Shown piece after piece: positions 46,613 to 55,230 of a stretch of 64,000 nucleotides of DNA. The notes beneath the pieces were generated by a model. The model was not told where the DNA came from. It saw only the letters and a list, made by a program, of their open reading frames with translations, and did no database searches. Location of the stretch: NCBI RefSeq assembly GCF_001280205.1, contig NZ_CP012573.1, positions 2,728,001 to 2,792,000 of the forward strand. The letters run 5' to 3'. The translations under genes were made by a program, and so were the position numbers. How positions within the stretch are numbered: the stretch's first letter is position 1; every line of letters begins with the position of its first letter. This DNA is from Clavibacter capsici (GTDB lineage Bacteria; Actinomycetota; Actinomycetes; Actinomycetales; Microbacteriaceae).

Positions 46613-48010
46613 ATGCCCACTCGTCGCCGCCTGAAATGCGCAGTCGTGAACGCCGTCGCCCCTGCGGTCGTCACCGCCACCGTCCTCGCCGCACCCGCGG
46701 CCGGCGCGCGCGCCGCCTCGGCGCAGGCCGTGCCCGCGGCGCCCGCGGCGATCGTCCTCTCCGTCGCCTCCGGACCGGTCGGCACGGCCGTGACCGTCAC
46801 CGGCACGGGCTTCCCCGCGAAGAAGGCCGCGGTCGTCGCCGCCGGATCCGCCGCGAAGCGCATCACGACCACCGCGACCGGGCGCTTCACCACCGCGATC
46901 ACGATCCCCCGCACCTCGCTCTCCACCGTCCGCATCACCGCGACGGCCGGCACCCGCTCGGCCGCGGCGCCGTTCACCGTCACCGCGGCGAAGTCGAACG
47001 GATCCGCGCGCCTGGGCGCGCCCGCACCGGCCCCCACGACGGCACCGGCCCCGACACCGGCCCCCGCTCCCACGAGCGCGCCCACGTCCACCGCCGCTCC
47101 GGCCCCCACGACCTCCTCGCCCGAGCCCGCCGCATCCGCCGCTCCCGCCATCAGCTCCGCCCGCCTCCGCCTCGGCCTCTCGACCCCCGGCGGCCCGACC
47201 GCGAACGGGGAGCTCGACGCCGCGTCGTCGACCCTCGGCGAGAGCCCCTCCATCGTCATGAGCCACGTCGACTTCACGCACCCGGCGCCCATCGCGGGGA
47301 TCCAGAGCGTCGCCGCGCGCGGCGCCGACAGCCTCATCACCTGGGAGCCGTGGCAGGGCGGCGCGGGCGTCGACCAGCCCGCCTACGCCAACGCGCGCAT
47401 CATCGCGGGCGACCAGGACGCCTACATCCGCTCGTGGGGCGCCGACCTCGCGAAGTACGGCAAGCCCGTCTACCTCCGCTTCGCCCACGAGATGAACGGC
47501 AACTGGTACCCGTGGTCGGACGGCGTCAACGGCAACGCGCCCGGCTCCTACGTCCAGGCGTGGAAGCACGTGCACGACCTCGTCGCCGCCCAGGGCGCGA
47601 CCAACGTGAAGTGGGTGTGGAGCCCGAACGTGCCCTACCCGGGATCCACCGACCTCGCCTCCCTCTACCCCGGCGCCGACTCCGTCGACGTCGTGGCGCT
47701 CGACGGCTACAACTGGGGATCCGCGCCCGGCCAGCGGTGGACCGAGCCCGCCGCCCTGTTCGGCCCCGGCATCGACCGGCTCCGTGCGATCGCGCCCGGC
47801 AAGCCGCTCATCGTGGGCGAGGTCGCGTCGAGCGAGGACGGCGGATCCAAGTCCGCCTGGAACCTGGACCTCGTCTCGTACCTGCAGGCGCAGCCCGACG
47901 TGCTCGGCTTCGTCTGGTTCGACTTCCGGAAGGAGGAGGACTGGCGGATCGACAGCTCGGCCACCTCCGCCGCCTCCCTCCGCGACGCGCTCGCCCTCCG
48001 GCGGGGCTGA
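46613..48010 (+). CDS. Secreted GH26-like glycoside hydrolase with N-terminal IPT/TIG-like domain (copy 2)
   Basis: 465 aa: signal peptide (to about residue 36), an Ig-like beta domain (residues ~45-125; VASGPVGTAVTVTGTGFPA is IPT/TIG-like), a Pro/Ala/Thr-rich linker (~130-175) and a GH26 module. Catalytic residues are in LRFAHEMNGNWYPW and LIVGEVASSED. The module is strongly similar to copy 1 in order and spacing, so the pair arose by duplication followed by gain or loss of the accessory domain. GGGGGAAGGA precedes the ATG. Probable role: extracellular hydrolysis of a plant mannan-type polymer. Confidence 0.85.
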   Translation: MPTRRRLKCAVVNAVAPAVVTATVLAAPAAGARAASAQAVPAAPAAIVLSVASGPVGTAVTVTGTGFPAKKAAVVAAGSAAKRITTTATGRFTTAITIPRTSLSTVRITATAGTRSAAAPFTVTAAKSNGSARLGAPAPAPTTAPAPTPAPAPTSAPTSTAAPAPTTSSPEPAASAAPAISSARLRLGLSTPGGPTANGELDAASSTLGESPSIVMSHVDFTHPAPIAGIQSVAARGADSLITWEPWQGGAGVDQPAYANARIIAGDQDAYIRSWGADLAKYGKPVYLRFAHEMNGNWYPWSDGVNGNAPGSYVQAWKHVHDLVAAQGATNVKWVWSPNVPYPGSTDLASLYPGADSVDVVALDGYNWGSAPGQRWTEPAALFGPGIDRLRAIAPGKPLIVGEVASSEDGGSKSAWNLDLVSYLQAQPDVLGFVWFDFRKEEDWRIDSSATSAASLRDALALRRG

Positions 48011-48085
48011 CGCTCCCCGAGGTCCGCGTGCGCGCACCCGGCCGGCGCTCAGCCCGCGCACGGGCGGCGTCCGAGGAGCGGGCCC

Positions 48086-48091
48086 TACGAT
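48086..48091 (+). promoter_or_regulatory. -10 box of the secreted alpha/beta hydrolase gene
   Basis: TACGAT, 49 nt before GTG 48141; the leader would contain the AGGAGG Shine-Dalgarno. Confidence 0.45.
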
Positions 48092-48140
48092 CTGATGCGC
48101 CCCGGGCCCGACCGGCGGCACGCGGCAGGAGGAGGCGGCG

Positions 48141-49451
48141 GTGACCCGAGCCCACCGGCGGCGCGAGACCGCGCTCGCGCTGGCCGCCGTGCTCGTCGGC
48201 CTCGTGATCCTGCCCGCCCCGCCCGGCTCCGGCGTCGAGGGCGGGTTCGCCCAGCTCGACCGCTACGCCGCCCTCACCCCGGTGCAGGCCGAGCGCATGA
48301 TCGCCGCCCATCCCGCCCTCGAGCTGCAGGTGATGGACGCGTCGCCCGAGCGCGTCGTCACCTGGTGGGCGGCCAAGGACCGGAAGCGCCAGCGCACGCT
48401 GATCCGCACCTCGCCCGAGCTCATCGGCAACCTCGACGGGGTGGACTACGCGTCGCGCGACGCCGCCAACCGGCGCCAGCTGCACGCGGAGATCCGCACC
48501 GAGCGGGCCGCGGTCGCCGCGCGCCCCGACGACGCGGATGCGCGGAACCGCCTCACCGCCCTCACCGCGATCCGCGCCGCCCTGCACCCGAAGCCGCGCG
48601 CGGGCGCCGGCGCCCAGCCGAGGCGGACGCTCGTGTCGCTCAGCCACCGGGATCCGCCGCTCGCCGCCATCGCCGTGGGCGACCTCGACACCGCGCGCCA
48701 GGTGACGTTCACGGTGCCCGGCATGGGCACCTACACGGACGACATGCAGCTCTGGACCGAGACCGCGCAGAACGTCTACGACGCGCAGGCGTCGGTCGGC
48801 GCGCCGGCCGCGCACGCCGTGGTCGCGTGGATCGGCTACCGCACGCCGCCGCCCGGCGTGGACGCGACCCTCGGCGACTACGCGGAGCGCGGCGCCCCGC
48901 TGCTGGCCAGCGAGCTCGCCGGCCTCCGGGCGGCTCGGGCGGGCGGCGACCTCTCGACGGTCAGCGTCATCGCGCACTCGTACGGATCCACCATGGCCGC
49001 CGACGCCCTCGCGGCCCGCGACCTCGGGGTCGACGCGTTCGTCATGCTCGGCTCGGCCGGCATCGAGGACGGCATCGACGACGCCCGCGACCTGCACGCC
49101 CGGCACGTCTACGCGGGCGAGGCGGCCGACGACGACGAGGCCGCGTGGGGGCGGCTCTCCCGGCAGGATCCGCGCGCGCCCGGCTTCGGCGCCACCGTGA
49201 TCCAGGTGGACGGCGATCCCGCGCGCGGCCTCCTGCCCGTCACCGGCCACGCGCCCGTGCTGCACTCCCCCTGGAACGACGACCCGGACTCGCGCGCCTG
49301 GACGACCATCCGCGACAAGGCCGAGCGCGCCGCCGAGTTCCGGGCGCACGAGAAGACCTACGGCTACCTCGACGCGGGCACCGAGTCGCTGCTCAACGCG
49401 TCGATCGCGACGACGCCGCACGCGACGTCCCCGCTCGTCACCGCCGGCTGA
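48141..49451 (+). CDS. Exported alpha/beta-hydrolase (DUF1023-like)
   Basis: 436 aa. A single N-terminal hydrophobic segment (about residues 10-25) acts as signal anchor. The nucleophile elbow is VIAHSYGSTM, preceded by HAVVAWIGYRTPP; Asp and His later (VYAGEAADDDE; VTGHAPVLHSPW) could complete the triad. The layout is that of actinobacterial DUF1023 alpha/beta-hydrolases of unknown substrate. GTG 48141 has AGGAGG upstream. It lies 130 bp after GH26 copy 2 with its own probable promoter. Confidence 0.8.
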   Translation: MTRAHRRRETALALAAVLVGLVILPAPPGSGVEGGFAQLDRYAALTPVQAERMIAAHPALELQVMDASPERVVTWWAAKDRKRQRTLIRTSPELIGNLDGVDYASRDAANRRQLHAEIRTERAAVAARPDDADARNRLTALTAIRAALHPKPRAGAGAQPRRTLVSLSHRDPPLAAIAVGDLDTARQVTFTVPGMGTYTDDMQLWTETAQNVYDAQASVGAPAAHAVVAWIGYRTPPPGVDATLGDYAERGAPLLASELAGLRAARAGGDLSTVSVIAHSYGSTMAADALAARDLGVDAFVMLGSAGIEDGIDDARDLHARHVYAGEAADDDEAAWGRLSRQDPRAPGFGATVIQVDGDPARGLLPVTGHAPVLHSPWNDDPDSRAWTTIRDKAERAAEFRAHEKTYGYLDAGTESLLNASIATTPHATSPLVTAG

Positions 49452-49458
49452 GCGGGCG

Positions 49459-50595
49459 TCAGGCGGAGACGCGCTCCCCGAGCGACGCCCGCCGCAGCTG
49501 CTCGACGTCCGCGTGCACGTCGTCGACGCGCACCTCGGCGACGTGGGACGGGTCGTGCGCGCAGCGCTCCGCGGTCCAGCCGACCTGGGTCACGTCGACG
49601 CCGCAGACGGGGCAGCGCGTGGTCCAGCCGATGTGGATCCGGTGCCGCGTGCGCCCGAACGCCGCCGCGTTCACGACGTTGCCGAACCAGAAGACGCCGA
49701 CCGTGCGCGCGCCGACGGCCTGCGCGAGGTGGCGCGGGCCGCTGTCGTTGCCGAGCACGACGTCGGCGTGGGTGAAGAGGCCGGCGAGCTCGCCGAGCGT
49801 CAAGGAGTCGGCGAGCGAGGTGATCCGCTCGGCCCGCTCCGCCGGGAGCCCCTCGCGACCCAGCGCGACGATGCGGTCCGCGTCGGCCGCGTCCGTCGCG
49901 TCGCCCACGACGACCACCTGCGCGTCGTCCGCGGCGGCCCGACGCGCGACCTCCGCGAACGACTCGACCGGCCAGCGGCGGCGCGGGTCGGTGGCGCCCG
50001 GGTGGATCACAACGAGCCCGCCCGGCGCGCCCGTCACGCGCCCGGCCGCCGCGGCGCGCTCCGCGTCGGTCACCTCGACGACCGGCTCCAGGTCCGCGAC
50101 GGGCGCGCCCGCGAGCCCCGCGACCTCGAGCCCGCGCAGCACCTCGTGCTGGTAGTAGACGTAGGGGATCACGCGCTCGAGCCGCTCGGCGTCGTCGGTC
50201 GCGGTGCCCACGGTGTGCCGCGCGCCGAGCCGCAGCAGGAACGGGTTGGAGTTGCGGCCGCCGCCGTGCACCTGCACGGCGAGGTCGAAGCGGCGCTCGC
50301 GCATGCGGGCGGCGAAGGCCTCGATCTCGTCGGGGTCGGGATCCGTGCCCGGCACGTCCCGCACGCCGTGCGCCACCGGCAGCACCTCGATCTCGTCGGG
50401 CCCGCCGGGCCGCCCGCCGAGGAGCGCGCGGTGCAGGGGCGTGCCGAGCAGCGTGATCCGGGCGCCCGGGTACGCGGCCCGCAGCGCCGCCATCGCGGGC
50501 AGCGCGAAGACCAGGTCGCCGAGCCCACCGCCGCGCAGCACGGCGATGGAGCGGACGTCGGGGAATCTCTCGTGGAGCGGGGCGACGACGGGCAC
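49459..50595 (-). CDS. Glycosyltransferase family 9 (heptosyltransferase-like), third copy
   Basis: 378 aa. GT9 landmarks: IAVLRGGGLGDLVFALPAMAAL, VVIHPGATDPRRRWP, and VVLGNDSGPRHLAQAVGARTVGVFW carrying D-x-G-x-x-H. The C-terminus has CPVCGVDVTQVGW…CAHDPSHV, a Cys/His cluster that may bind zinc and is common in GT9 proteins of this type. GTG 50595 is preceded by GGAGG. It converges with the alpha/beta hydrolase, 7 bp apart. Donor probably ADP-heptose or a related nucleotide sugar made by the two hld operons. Confidence 0.88.
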   Translation of the reverse strand: MPVVAPLHERFPDVRSIAVLRGGGLGDLVFALPAMAALRAAYPGARITLLGTPLHRALLGGRPGGPDEIEVLPVAHGVRDVPGTDPDPDEIEAFAARMRERRFDLAVQVHGGGRNSNPFLLRLGARHTVGTATDDAERLERVIPYVYYQHEVLRGLEVAGLAGAPVADLEPVVEVTDAERAAAAGRVTGAPGGLVVIHPGATDPRRRWPVESFAEVARRAAADDAQVVVVGDATDAADADRIVALGREGLPAERAERITSLADSLTLGELAGLFTHADVVLGNDSGPRHLAQAVGARTVGVFWFGNVVNAAAFGRTRHRIHIGWTTRCPVCGVDVTQVGWTAERCAHDPSHVAEVRVDDVHADVEQLRRASLGERVSA

Positions 50596-50672
50596 GGGGC
50601 GGCCTCCAGTTCGGGCGGTCGGGTCCCCCCTCCCGTTCCCCGCGGCGGCCGGGTCGAAACGCCGTCCGCGGA

Positions 50673-51731
50673 TCAGCGCGCGTCGGCCCGCGGCGCCCCC
50701 GCGCTCTGGCGCACCACGAGCCGCGTCGGCACGATGCGGTCGCCCGACGGCTCGCGGCCGTCGAGCATCTCCAGCAGCACCTGCATGGAGCGGCGGCCGA
50801 TCTCGGTGAAGTCCTGGTGCACGGTGGTGAGCGGCGGCCAGAACGAGCTCGACTCCTCGGTGTCGTCGAACCCGACCACGCTGATGTCGCCCGGCACGTC
50901 GCGGCCGAGCTCGTGCAGCGCGTGCATGATCCCGAGGGCCATCTGGTCGTTCGCGGCGACGATGCCGGTGATGTCGGCGCGCTGCCCGAGCTCCTTCCCG
51001 ATGCGGTAGCCGGACGCCGTGGTCCAGTCGCCCTGCGCGGGATCCTCCGGGTCGAGCCCCGCGTCGAGCATGGTCGCCCGCCACTCGGCCGCGCGCCGGG
51101 CCGCGGAGTACGAGGTGGAGGGGCCGGCGACGTGCACGATCGCGGTGTGCCCGAGATCCAGCAGGTGCTGGGTGGCGAGGCGCGTGCCCTGCTCCTGGTC
51201 CGTGTCGACGACCACGAACGGGTCGCCCGCGTCGGAGTCGATGATCACCACGGGCAGTCCCGCGGGGATGATCACGTCGGCCCGGTCGAGCATGTGCGCC
51301 TCGATGATGATGACGACGCCGTCGACCGCCTCCTCCTGCAGCCGGCTGAACGCGCCGGCCACCTCGCCCTCGGTCGGATGCGGCACCGGCATGAGCGTGA
51401 TCGTGTACCCGGCGCCGGACGCGGCCGTCACGATCGCGTCGAGCGTGCGCATGTTCCCGAGGGTCGAGAGCGTGAACATGATGATCCCGATGCTGCGGAA
51501 CCGCCCGGTCTTCAGCGCCCGGGCCGCGCTGTTGGGCCGGTACCCGAGCTCGGCCATCGCGTCCATCACCCGCTGCCGGGTCGAGGCCTCCACGTTCTGC
51601 GCGCCGTTGGAGACGCGGGAGACGGTCTGGGCGGACACGCCGGCGTGCGCCGCGACGTCCGCCATCGACACGGTGCGGCCGCCGGGCGTGCGCCGGCCAC
51701 CCGACTTGACGGCCGACGGTGGAGATGTCAT
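50673..51731 (-). CDS. LacI-family transcriptional repressor
   Basis: 352 aa. The HTH is SMADVAAHAGVSAQTVSRVSNG, starting about residue 22, followed by the hinge GYRPNSAARALKTGR and a periplasmic-binding-like sensor domain. ATG 51731 is used because GATGCT lies 7 nt before it; another in-frame ATG at 51743 is possible. It is divergent from a sugar ABC importer/GH35 operon, and a perfect TGTTTGCGCAAACA site lies between. Inferred role: repressor released by an oligosaccharide from plant cell wall galactan or similar. Confidence 0.92.
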   Translation of the reverse strand: MTSPPSAVKSGGRRTPGGRTVSMADVAAHAGVSAQTVSRVSNGAQNVEASTRQRVMDAMAELGYRPNSAARALKTGRFRSIGIIMFTLSTLGNMRTLDAIVTAASGAGYTITLMPVPHPTEGEVAGAFSRLQEEAVDGVVIIIEAHMLDRADVIIPAGLPVVIIDSDAGDPFVVVDTDQEQGTRLATQHLLDLGHTAIVHVAGPSTSYSAARRAAEWRATMLDAGLDPEDPAQGDWTTASGYRIGKELGQRADITGIVAANDQMALGIMHALHELGRDVPGDISVVGFDDTEESSSFWPPLTTVHQDFTEIGRRSMQVLLEMLDGREPSGDRIVPTRLVVRQSAGAPRADAR

Positions 51732-51749
51732 GGTTGCGAGCATCACAGA

Positions 51750-51763
51750 TGTTTGCGCAAACA
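51750..51763. promoter_or_regulatory. LacI-type operator
   Basis: Perfect 14-bp palindrome TGTTTGCGCAAACA with central CG, as bound by LacI/GalR-family proteins, 19 bp before the repressor's own ATG and in the divergent promoter. Confidence 0.8.
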
Positions 51764-51839
51764 CCCAATCCTCTCGAGCGGGTGGCAGCCCCTCCCCCTG
51801 GGCTGATCGCGCCGCGATCCCCCGACGAAGTGGAAGCAC

Positions 51840-52781
51840 ATGACGACGATGTCACCCTCGGCCGCCCGGCCGAAGGCGCCCGACGCGGGCCGCCCGAGCG
51901 GTCCCCCGATGCGACGCGACAAGCGACGCTGGACCGGGCTGGGCTTCGTCGCCCCGTTCCTCGTGGTCTTCCTCGTCGTCCTCATCGCGCCCGTCGGCTA
52001 CTCGATCTACCTCAGCCTGTTCCAGGAGCGGATGATCGGCGGCAACTCGTTCGTCGGCATCGCCAACTACACGCGGGCGTTGCAGGACGCGCAGTTCTGG
52101 GAGGCGCTCGGCCGCGTCGCGCTGTTCCTCGTGGTGCAGGTGCCGATCATGCTCCTCATCGCCCTGTTCGCGGCGCTCGCGCTCGACTCCGCCCGCCTGC
52201 ACCTCACGGCGTTCTTCCGCATCTCGATCTTCCTGCCGTACGCCGTCCCCGCGGTGGTCGCGGCCCTCATGTGGGGCTTCATCTACGGCAACCGCTTCGG
52301 CCTCGTCGGCAACGTCGAGCAGGCCACCGGCTGGGACCTCCCCGACCTGCTCTCGCAGAGCTGGATCCTCGCGTCGATCGGCAACATCGTCACGTGGGAG
52401 TTCGTCGGCTACAACATGCTGCTGTTCTACGCGGCCCTCCGGGTCATCTCGCCCGACCTCTACGAGGCCGCCGAGCTCGACGGCGCCGGGCCCTTCCGCA
52501 TCGTCACCGGCATCAAGCTGCCCGCCATCCGCGGCGCGCTCGTCATCGGCGTGATCTTCTCCATCATCGGCAGCTTCCAGCTCTTCAACGAGCCGAACAT
52601 CCTGCAGACCCTGGCGCCGAACGGGATCAGCTCGTTCTTCACGCCGAACATGTACGCCTACAACCTGTCCTTCGCGGGACAGGAGTTCAACTACTCCGCC
52701 GCCATCGCGATCATCATGGGCGTCCTGACGATGGTGGTCGCCTACGTGGTGCAGCTCGTCGGCACCCGGAAGGACAGCTGA
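51840..52781 (+). CDS. Sugar ABC transporter permease 1 (MalF/UgpA type)
   Basis: 313 aa with six membrane helices. The ATPase-contact EAA loop is EAAELDGAGPFRIVTGIKLP. The start is ATG 51840 behind a weak GTGGAAG; it lies about 75 bp downstream of the LacI operator. It forms a heteromeric importer with the next gene and the solute-binding protein. No ATPase is encoded in the operon, so a shared MsiK-like ATPase elsewhere in the genome is expected, as usual for actinobacterial CUT1 systems. Confidence 0.93.
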   Translation: MTTMSPSAARPKAPDAGRPSGPPMRRDKRRWTGLGFVAPFLVVFLVVLIAPVGYSIYLSLFQERMIGGNSFVGIANYTRALQDAQFWEALGRVALFLVVQVPIMLLIALFAALALDSARLHLTAFFRISIFLPYAVPAVVAALMWGFIYGNRFGLVGNVEQATGWDLPDLLSQSWILASIGNIVTWEFVGYNMLLFYAALRVISPDLYEAAELDGAGPFRIVTGIKLPAIRGALVIGVIFSIIGSFQLFNEPNILQTLAPNGISSFFTPNMYAYNLSFAGQEFNYSAAIAIIMGVLTMVVAYVVQLVGTRKDS

Positions 52782-52783
52782 CC

Positions 52784-53734
52784 GTGTCGACCCTCACCGG
52801 TACCCCCCTCGCCGCGCCCGACGCCGGCACGCCCGTCCGGGACGCTCCGGCGGACCGCTCCCCGAAGCGCCGCAAGAGCGCCGGCGCACCCCGCGAGCGC
52901 CGCAGCATCGTGCTCACGCTCGTCATGGCGCTGCTGCTCATCTACTCCGTGCTCCCCCTGTTCTGGCTCCTGGTCAACTCGACCAAGACGCAGGACGCGC
53001 TGTTCAGCTCGTTCGGCCTCTGGTTCGCGGGCGACTTCGCGCTGTGGGACAACATCCAGGGCGTGCTGACGTACGGCAACGGCGAGTTCGTCCGCTGGCT
53101 CGGCAACACGCTGATCTACGTGGTCGTCGGAGCGGGCGGCGCCACGCTGCTCGCCACGCTCGCGGGCTACGGCCTGGCGAAGTTCGACTTCCCCGGCAAG
53201 AAGATCGTGTTCGCGGTGGTGCTCGGCGCCGTCGCGATCCCCGGCACGGCCCTCGCGGTGCCGACCTTCCTGCTGTTCAGCCAGATGGGCCTCACGAACA
53301 CGCCGTGGGCGATCATCCTGCCGTCGCTCATCAGCCCGTTCGGCCTGTACCTCATCTGGACCTACGCGGTCGACTCGGTGCCCACCGAGATCCTCGAGGC
53401 GGCCCGCATGGACGGCTCGAGCGAGATCCGCACCTTCTTCACGATCAGCCTGCGGCTCCTGTCGCCCGGCCTCATCACGGTGCTGCTGTTCTCGATCGTC
53501 GCCACCTGGAACAACTACTTCCTGCCCCTGATCATGCTGAGCGACTCCCGCTGGTACCCCCTCACGGTGGGCCTCAACCAGTGGAACGCGCAGTCCACCA
53601 CCGTGGGCGGCCAGCCGATCTACAACCTCGTCATCACGGGCTCGTTCCTCGCGATCATCCCGATCGTGATCGCGTTCCTCTTCCTCCAGCGCTACTGGCA
53701 GTCCGGCCTCTCGGCCGGCGGCGTCAAGGCGTAG
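52784..53734 (+). CDS. Sugar ABC transporter permease 2 (MalG/UgpE type)
   Basis: 316 aa with six hydrophobic helices after a polar N-terminal tail. EAA loop: EAARMDGSSEIRTFFTISLRL. The AKFDFPGK and NNYFLPLIMLSD segments are typical of the MalG branch. GTG 52784 starts 2 nt after the upstream stop, with only a short GGA RBS, so it depends on translational coupling. Partner of the preceding permease in carbohydrate import. Confidence 0.93.
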   Translation: MSTLTGTPLAAPDAGTPVRDAPADRSPKRRKSAGAPRERRSIVLTLVMALLLIYSVLPLFWLLVNSTKTQDALFSSFGLWFAGDFALWDNIQGVLTYGNGEFVRWLGNTLIYVVVGAGGATLLATLAGYGLAKFDFPGKKIVFAVVLGAVAIPGTALAVPTFLLFSQMGLTNTPWAIILPSLISPFGLYLIWTYAVDSVPTEILEAARMDGSSEIRTFFTISLRLLSPGLITVLLFSIVATWNNYFLPLIMLSDSRWYPLTVGLNQWNAQSTTVGGQPIYNLVITGSFLAIIPIVIAFLFLQRYWQSGLSAGGVKA

Positions 53735-53796
53735 CGCCCTCCGACAGCTCCACCCGCACCTCCCCTCACCACCACGAAGAAGTGAAAGGCACCACC

Positions 53797-55149
53797 ATGT
53801 CCCTCTCGTTCCCCCGCAGGGCGAAGCGCGTCGTCGCGCTCGGCCTCGGCCTCGTCCTCGCGGGCTCGCTCGCGGCCTGCTCCTCGGGATCCGGCGGCGC
53901 CAGCGGCGACACCGCCTCGGCCGACGACCTCGCGAAGGCGCTCGACACGCAGTCCTCCATCACCGTCTGGGGCTGGGCCCCGGCCATCGAGCCGATCGCG
54001 GAGGCGTTCGAGAAGGAGCACCCGAAGATCACGGTCGACGTGCAGAACGTCGGCACCGGCGCCGACCAGTACACGAAGCTCCAGAACGCCATCAAGGCGG
54101 GCAAGGGCGCTCCCGACGTGGCGCAGATCGAGTACTTCGCGATCCCGCAGTTCGCGCTCGGCAAGTCCCTCGCCGACCTCTCGGGCTACGGCTACACGGA
54201 CCTCGAGGACCAGTTCACGGCGTCCACCTGGAACGCCGTCACCGAGGGCGACGCCCTCTACGCGCTGCCGCAGGACTCGGGCCCCATGGCGATGTTCTAC
54301 CGCCAGGACGTCTTCGACAAGTACGGCATCGCGGTCCCCACCACGTGGGACGAGTACGTGGCCGCCGCGGAGAAGATGCACGCCGCCGACCCGAACCAGT
54401 ACATCACCAGCGACTCCGGCGACGCCGGCTTCACCACGAGCATGATCTGGCAGGCCGGCGGCCACCCGTACAAGGTCGACGGCGACAAGGTCACCATCGA
54501 CATGCAGGACGCGGGCGCCAAGAAGTACACGGCCATGTGGAACCAGCTCGTCGCGAACGGCTCGCTCGCCCAGACCCCCGGCTGGACCGACGAGTGGTTC
54601 CGCGGCCTCGGCGACGGATCCATCGCGACCCTGATCACCGGCGCCTGGATGCCCGGCAACCTCACCGCGCAGGCCACCGAGGGCTCGGGCAAGTGGCGCG
54701 TCGCCCCCATGCCGCAGTACACCGCGGGTGACACCGCGACCGCGGAGAGCGGCGGATCCTCCATCGCCGTCATGCAGCAGTCGGAGAACAAGCTCGTCGC
54801 GGCGGAGTTCGCGAAGTTCACCACGGCCGACGAGCAGGGTCGCCAGATCTCGTTCGACGCCGGCGGATTCCCCTCCACCACGGCGGACCTGGACAGCCCC
54901 GAGTTCCTCGCCGAGGCCCCCGAGTACTTCGGCGGCCAGAAGATCAACGAGGTGCTCAGCGCCGCCTCGAAGGAGGTCGTGCCGGACTGGCAGTACCTGC
55001 CCTTCCAGGTCTACACGAACAGCGTCTTCAGCGACTCGGCTTCGTCCGCGTACTCCAACGGCACCTCGCTCGACCCCGTCCTCGAGGCATGGGGCCAGGC
55101 GGCTGCCAAGTACGGCACGCAGCAGGGCTTCACCGTCGACGTGAAGTAG
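53797..55149 (+). CDS. ABC transporter sugar-binding lipoprotein
   Basis: 450-aa extracellular solute-binding protein (family 1). Lipobox LAAC (about residue 28) then a Ser/Gly spacer. The mature protein opens ITVWGWAPAIEPIAEAFEKE, and aromatic residues such as GAWMPGNL and WQYLPFQVY would line the sugar site. AAAGG precedes the ATG. It is followed by a strong hairpin before the GH35 gene, which would favour excess of the binding protein over the enzyme. Confidence 0.93.
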   Translation: MSLSFPRRAKRVVALGLGLVLAGSLAACSSGSGGASGDTASADDLAKALDTQSSITVWGWAPAIEPIAEAFEKEHPKITVDVQNVGTGADQYTKLQNAIKAGKGAPDVAQIEYFAIPQFALGKSLADLSGYGYTDLEDQFTASTWNAVTEGDALYALPQDSGPMAMFYRQDVFDKYGIAVPTTWDEYVAAAEKMHAADPNQYITSDSGDAGFTTSMIWQAGGHPYKVDGDKVTIDMQDAGAKKYTAMWNQLVANGSLAQTPGWTDEWFRGLGDGSIATLITGAWMPGNLTAQATEGSGKWRVAPMPQYTAGDTATAESGGSSIAVMQQSENKLVAAEFAKFTTADEQGRQISFDAGGFPSTTADLDSPEFLAEAPEYFGGQKINEVLSAASKEVVPDWQYLPFQVYTNSVFSDSASSAYSNGTSLDPVLEAWGQAAAKYGTQQGFTVDVK

Positions 55150-55164
55150 CGACACCCGTACGAC

Positions 55165-55198
55165 GAGGGGAGGTGCGACGCGAGTCGCGCCTCCCCTC
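55165..55198 (+). terminator. Intra-operon hairpin between binding protein and GH35 genes
   Basis: GAGGGGAGG/CCTCCCCTC with an inner GCGAC-GCGA-GTCGC stem. Probably a partial terminator or 3'-end stabiliser. Confidence 0.7.
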
Positions 55199-55230
55199 TC
55201 CCATGCCCCGCCCTCACGCAAGGACACGAC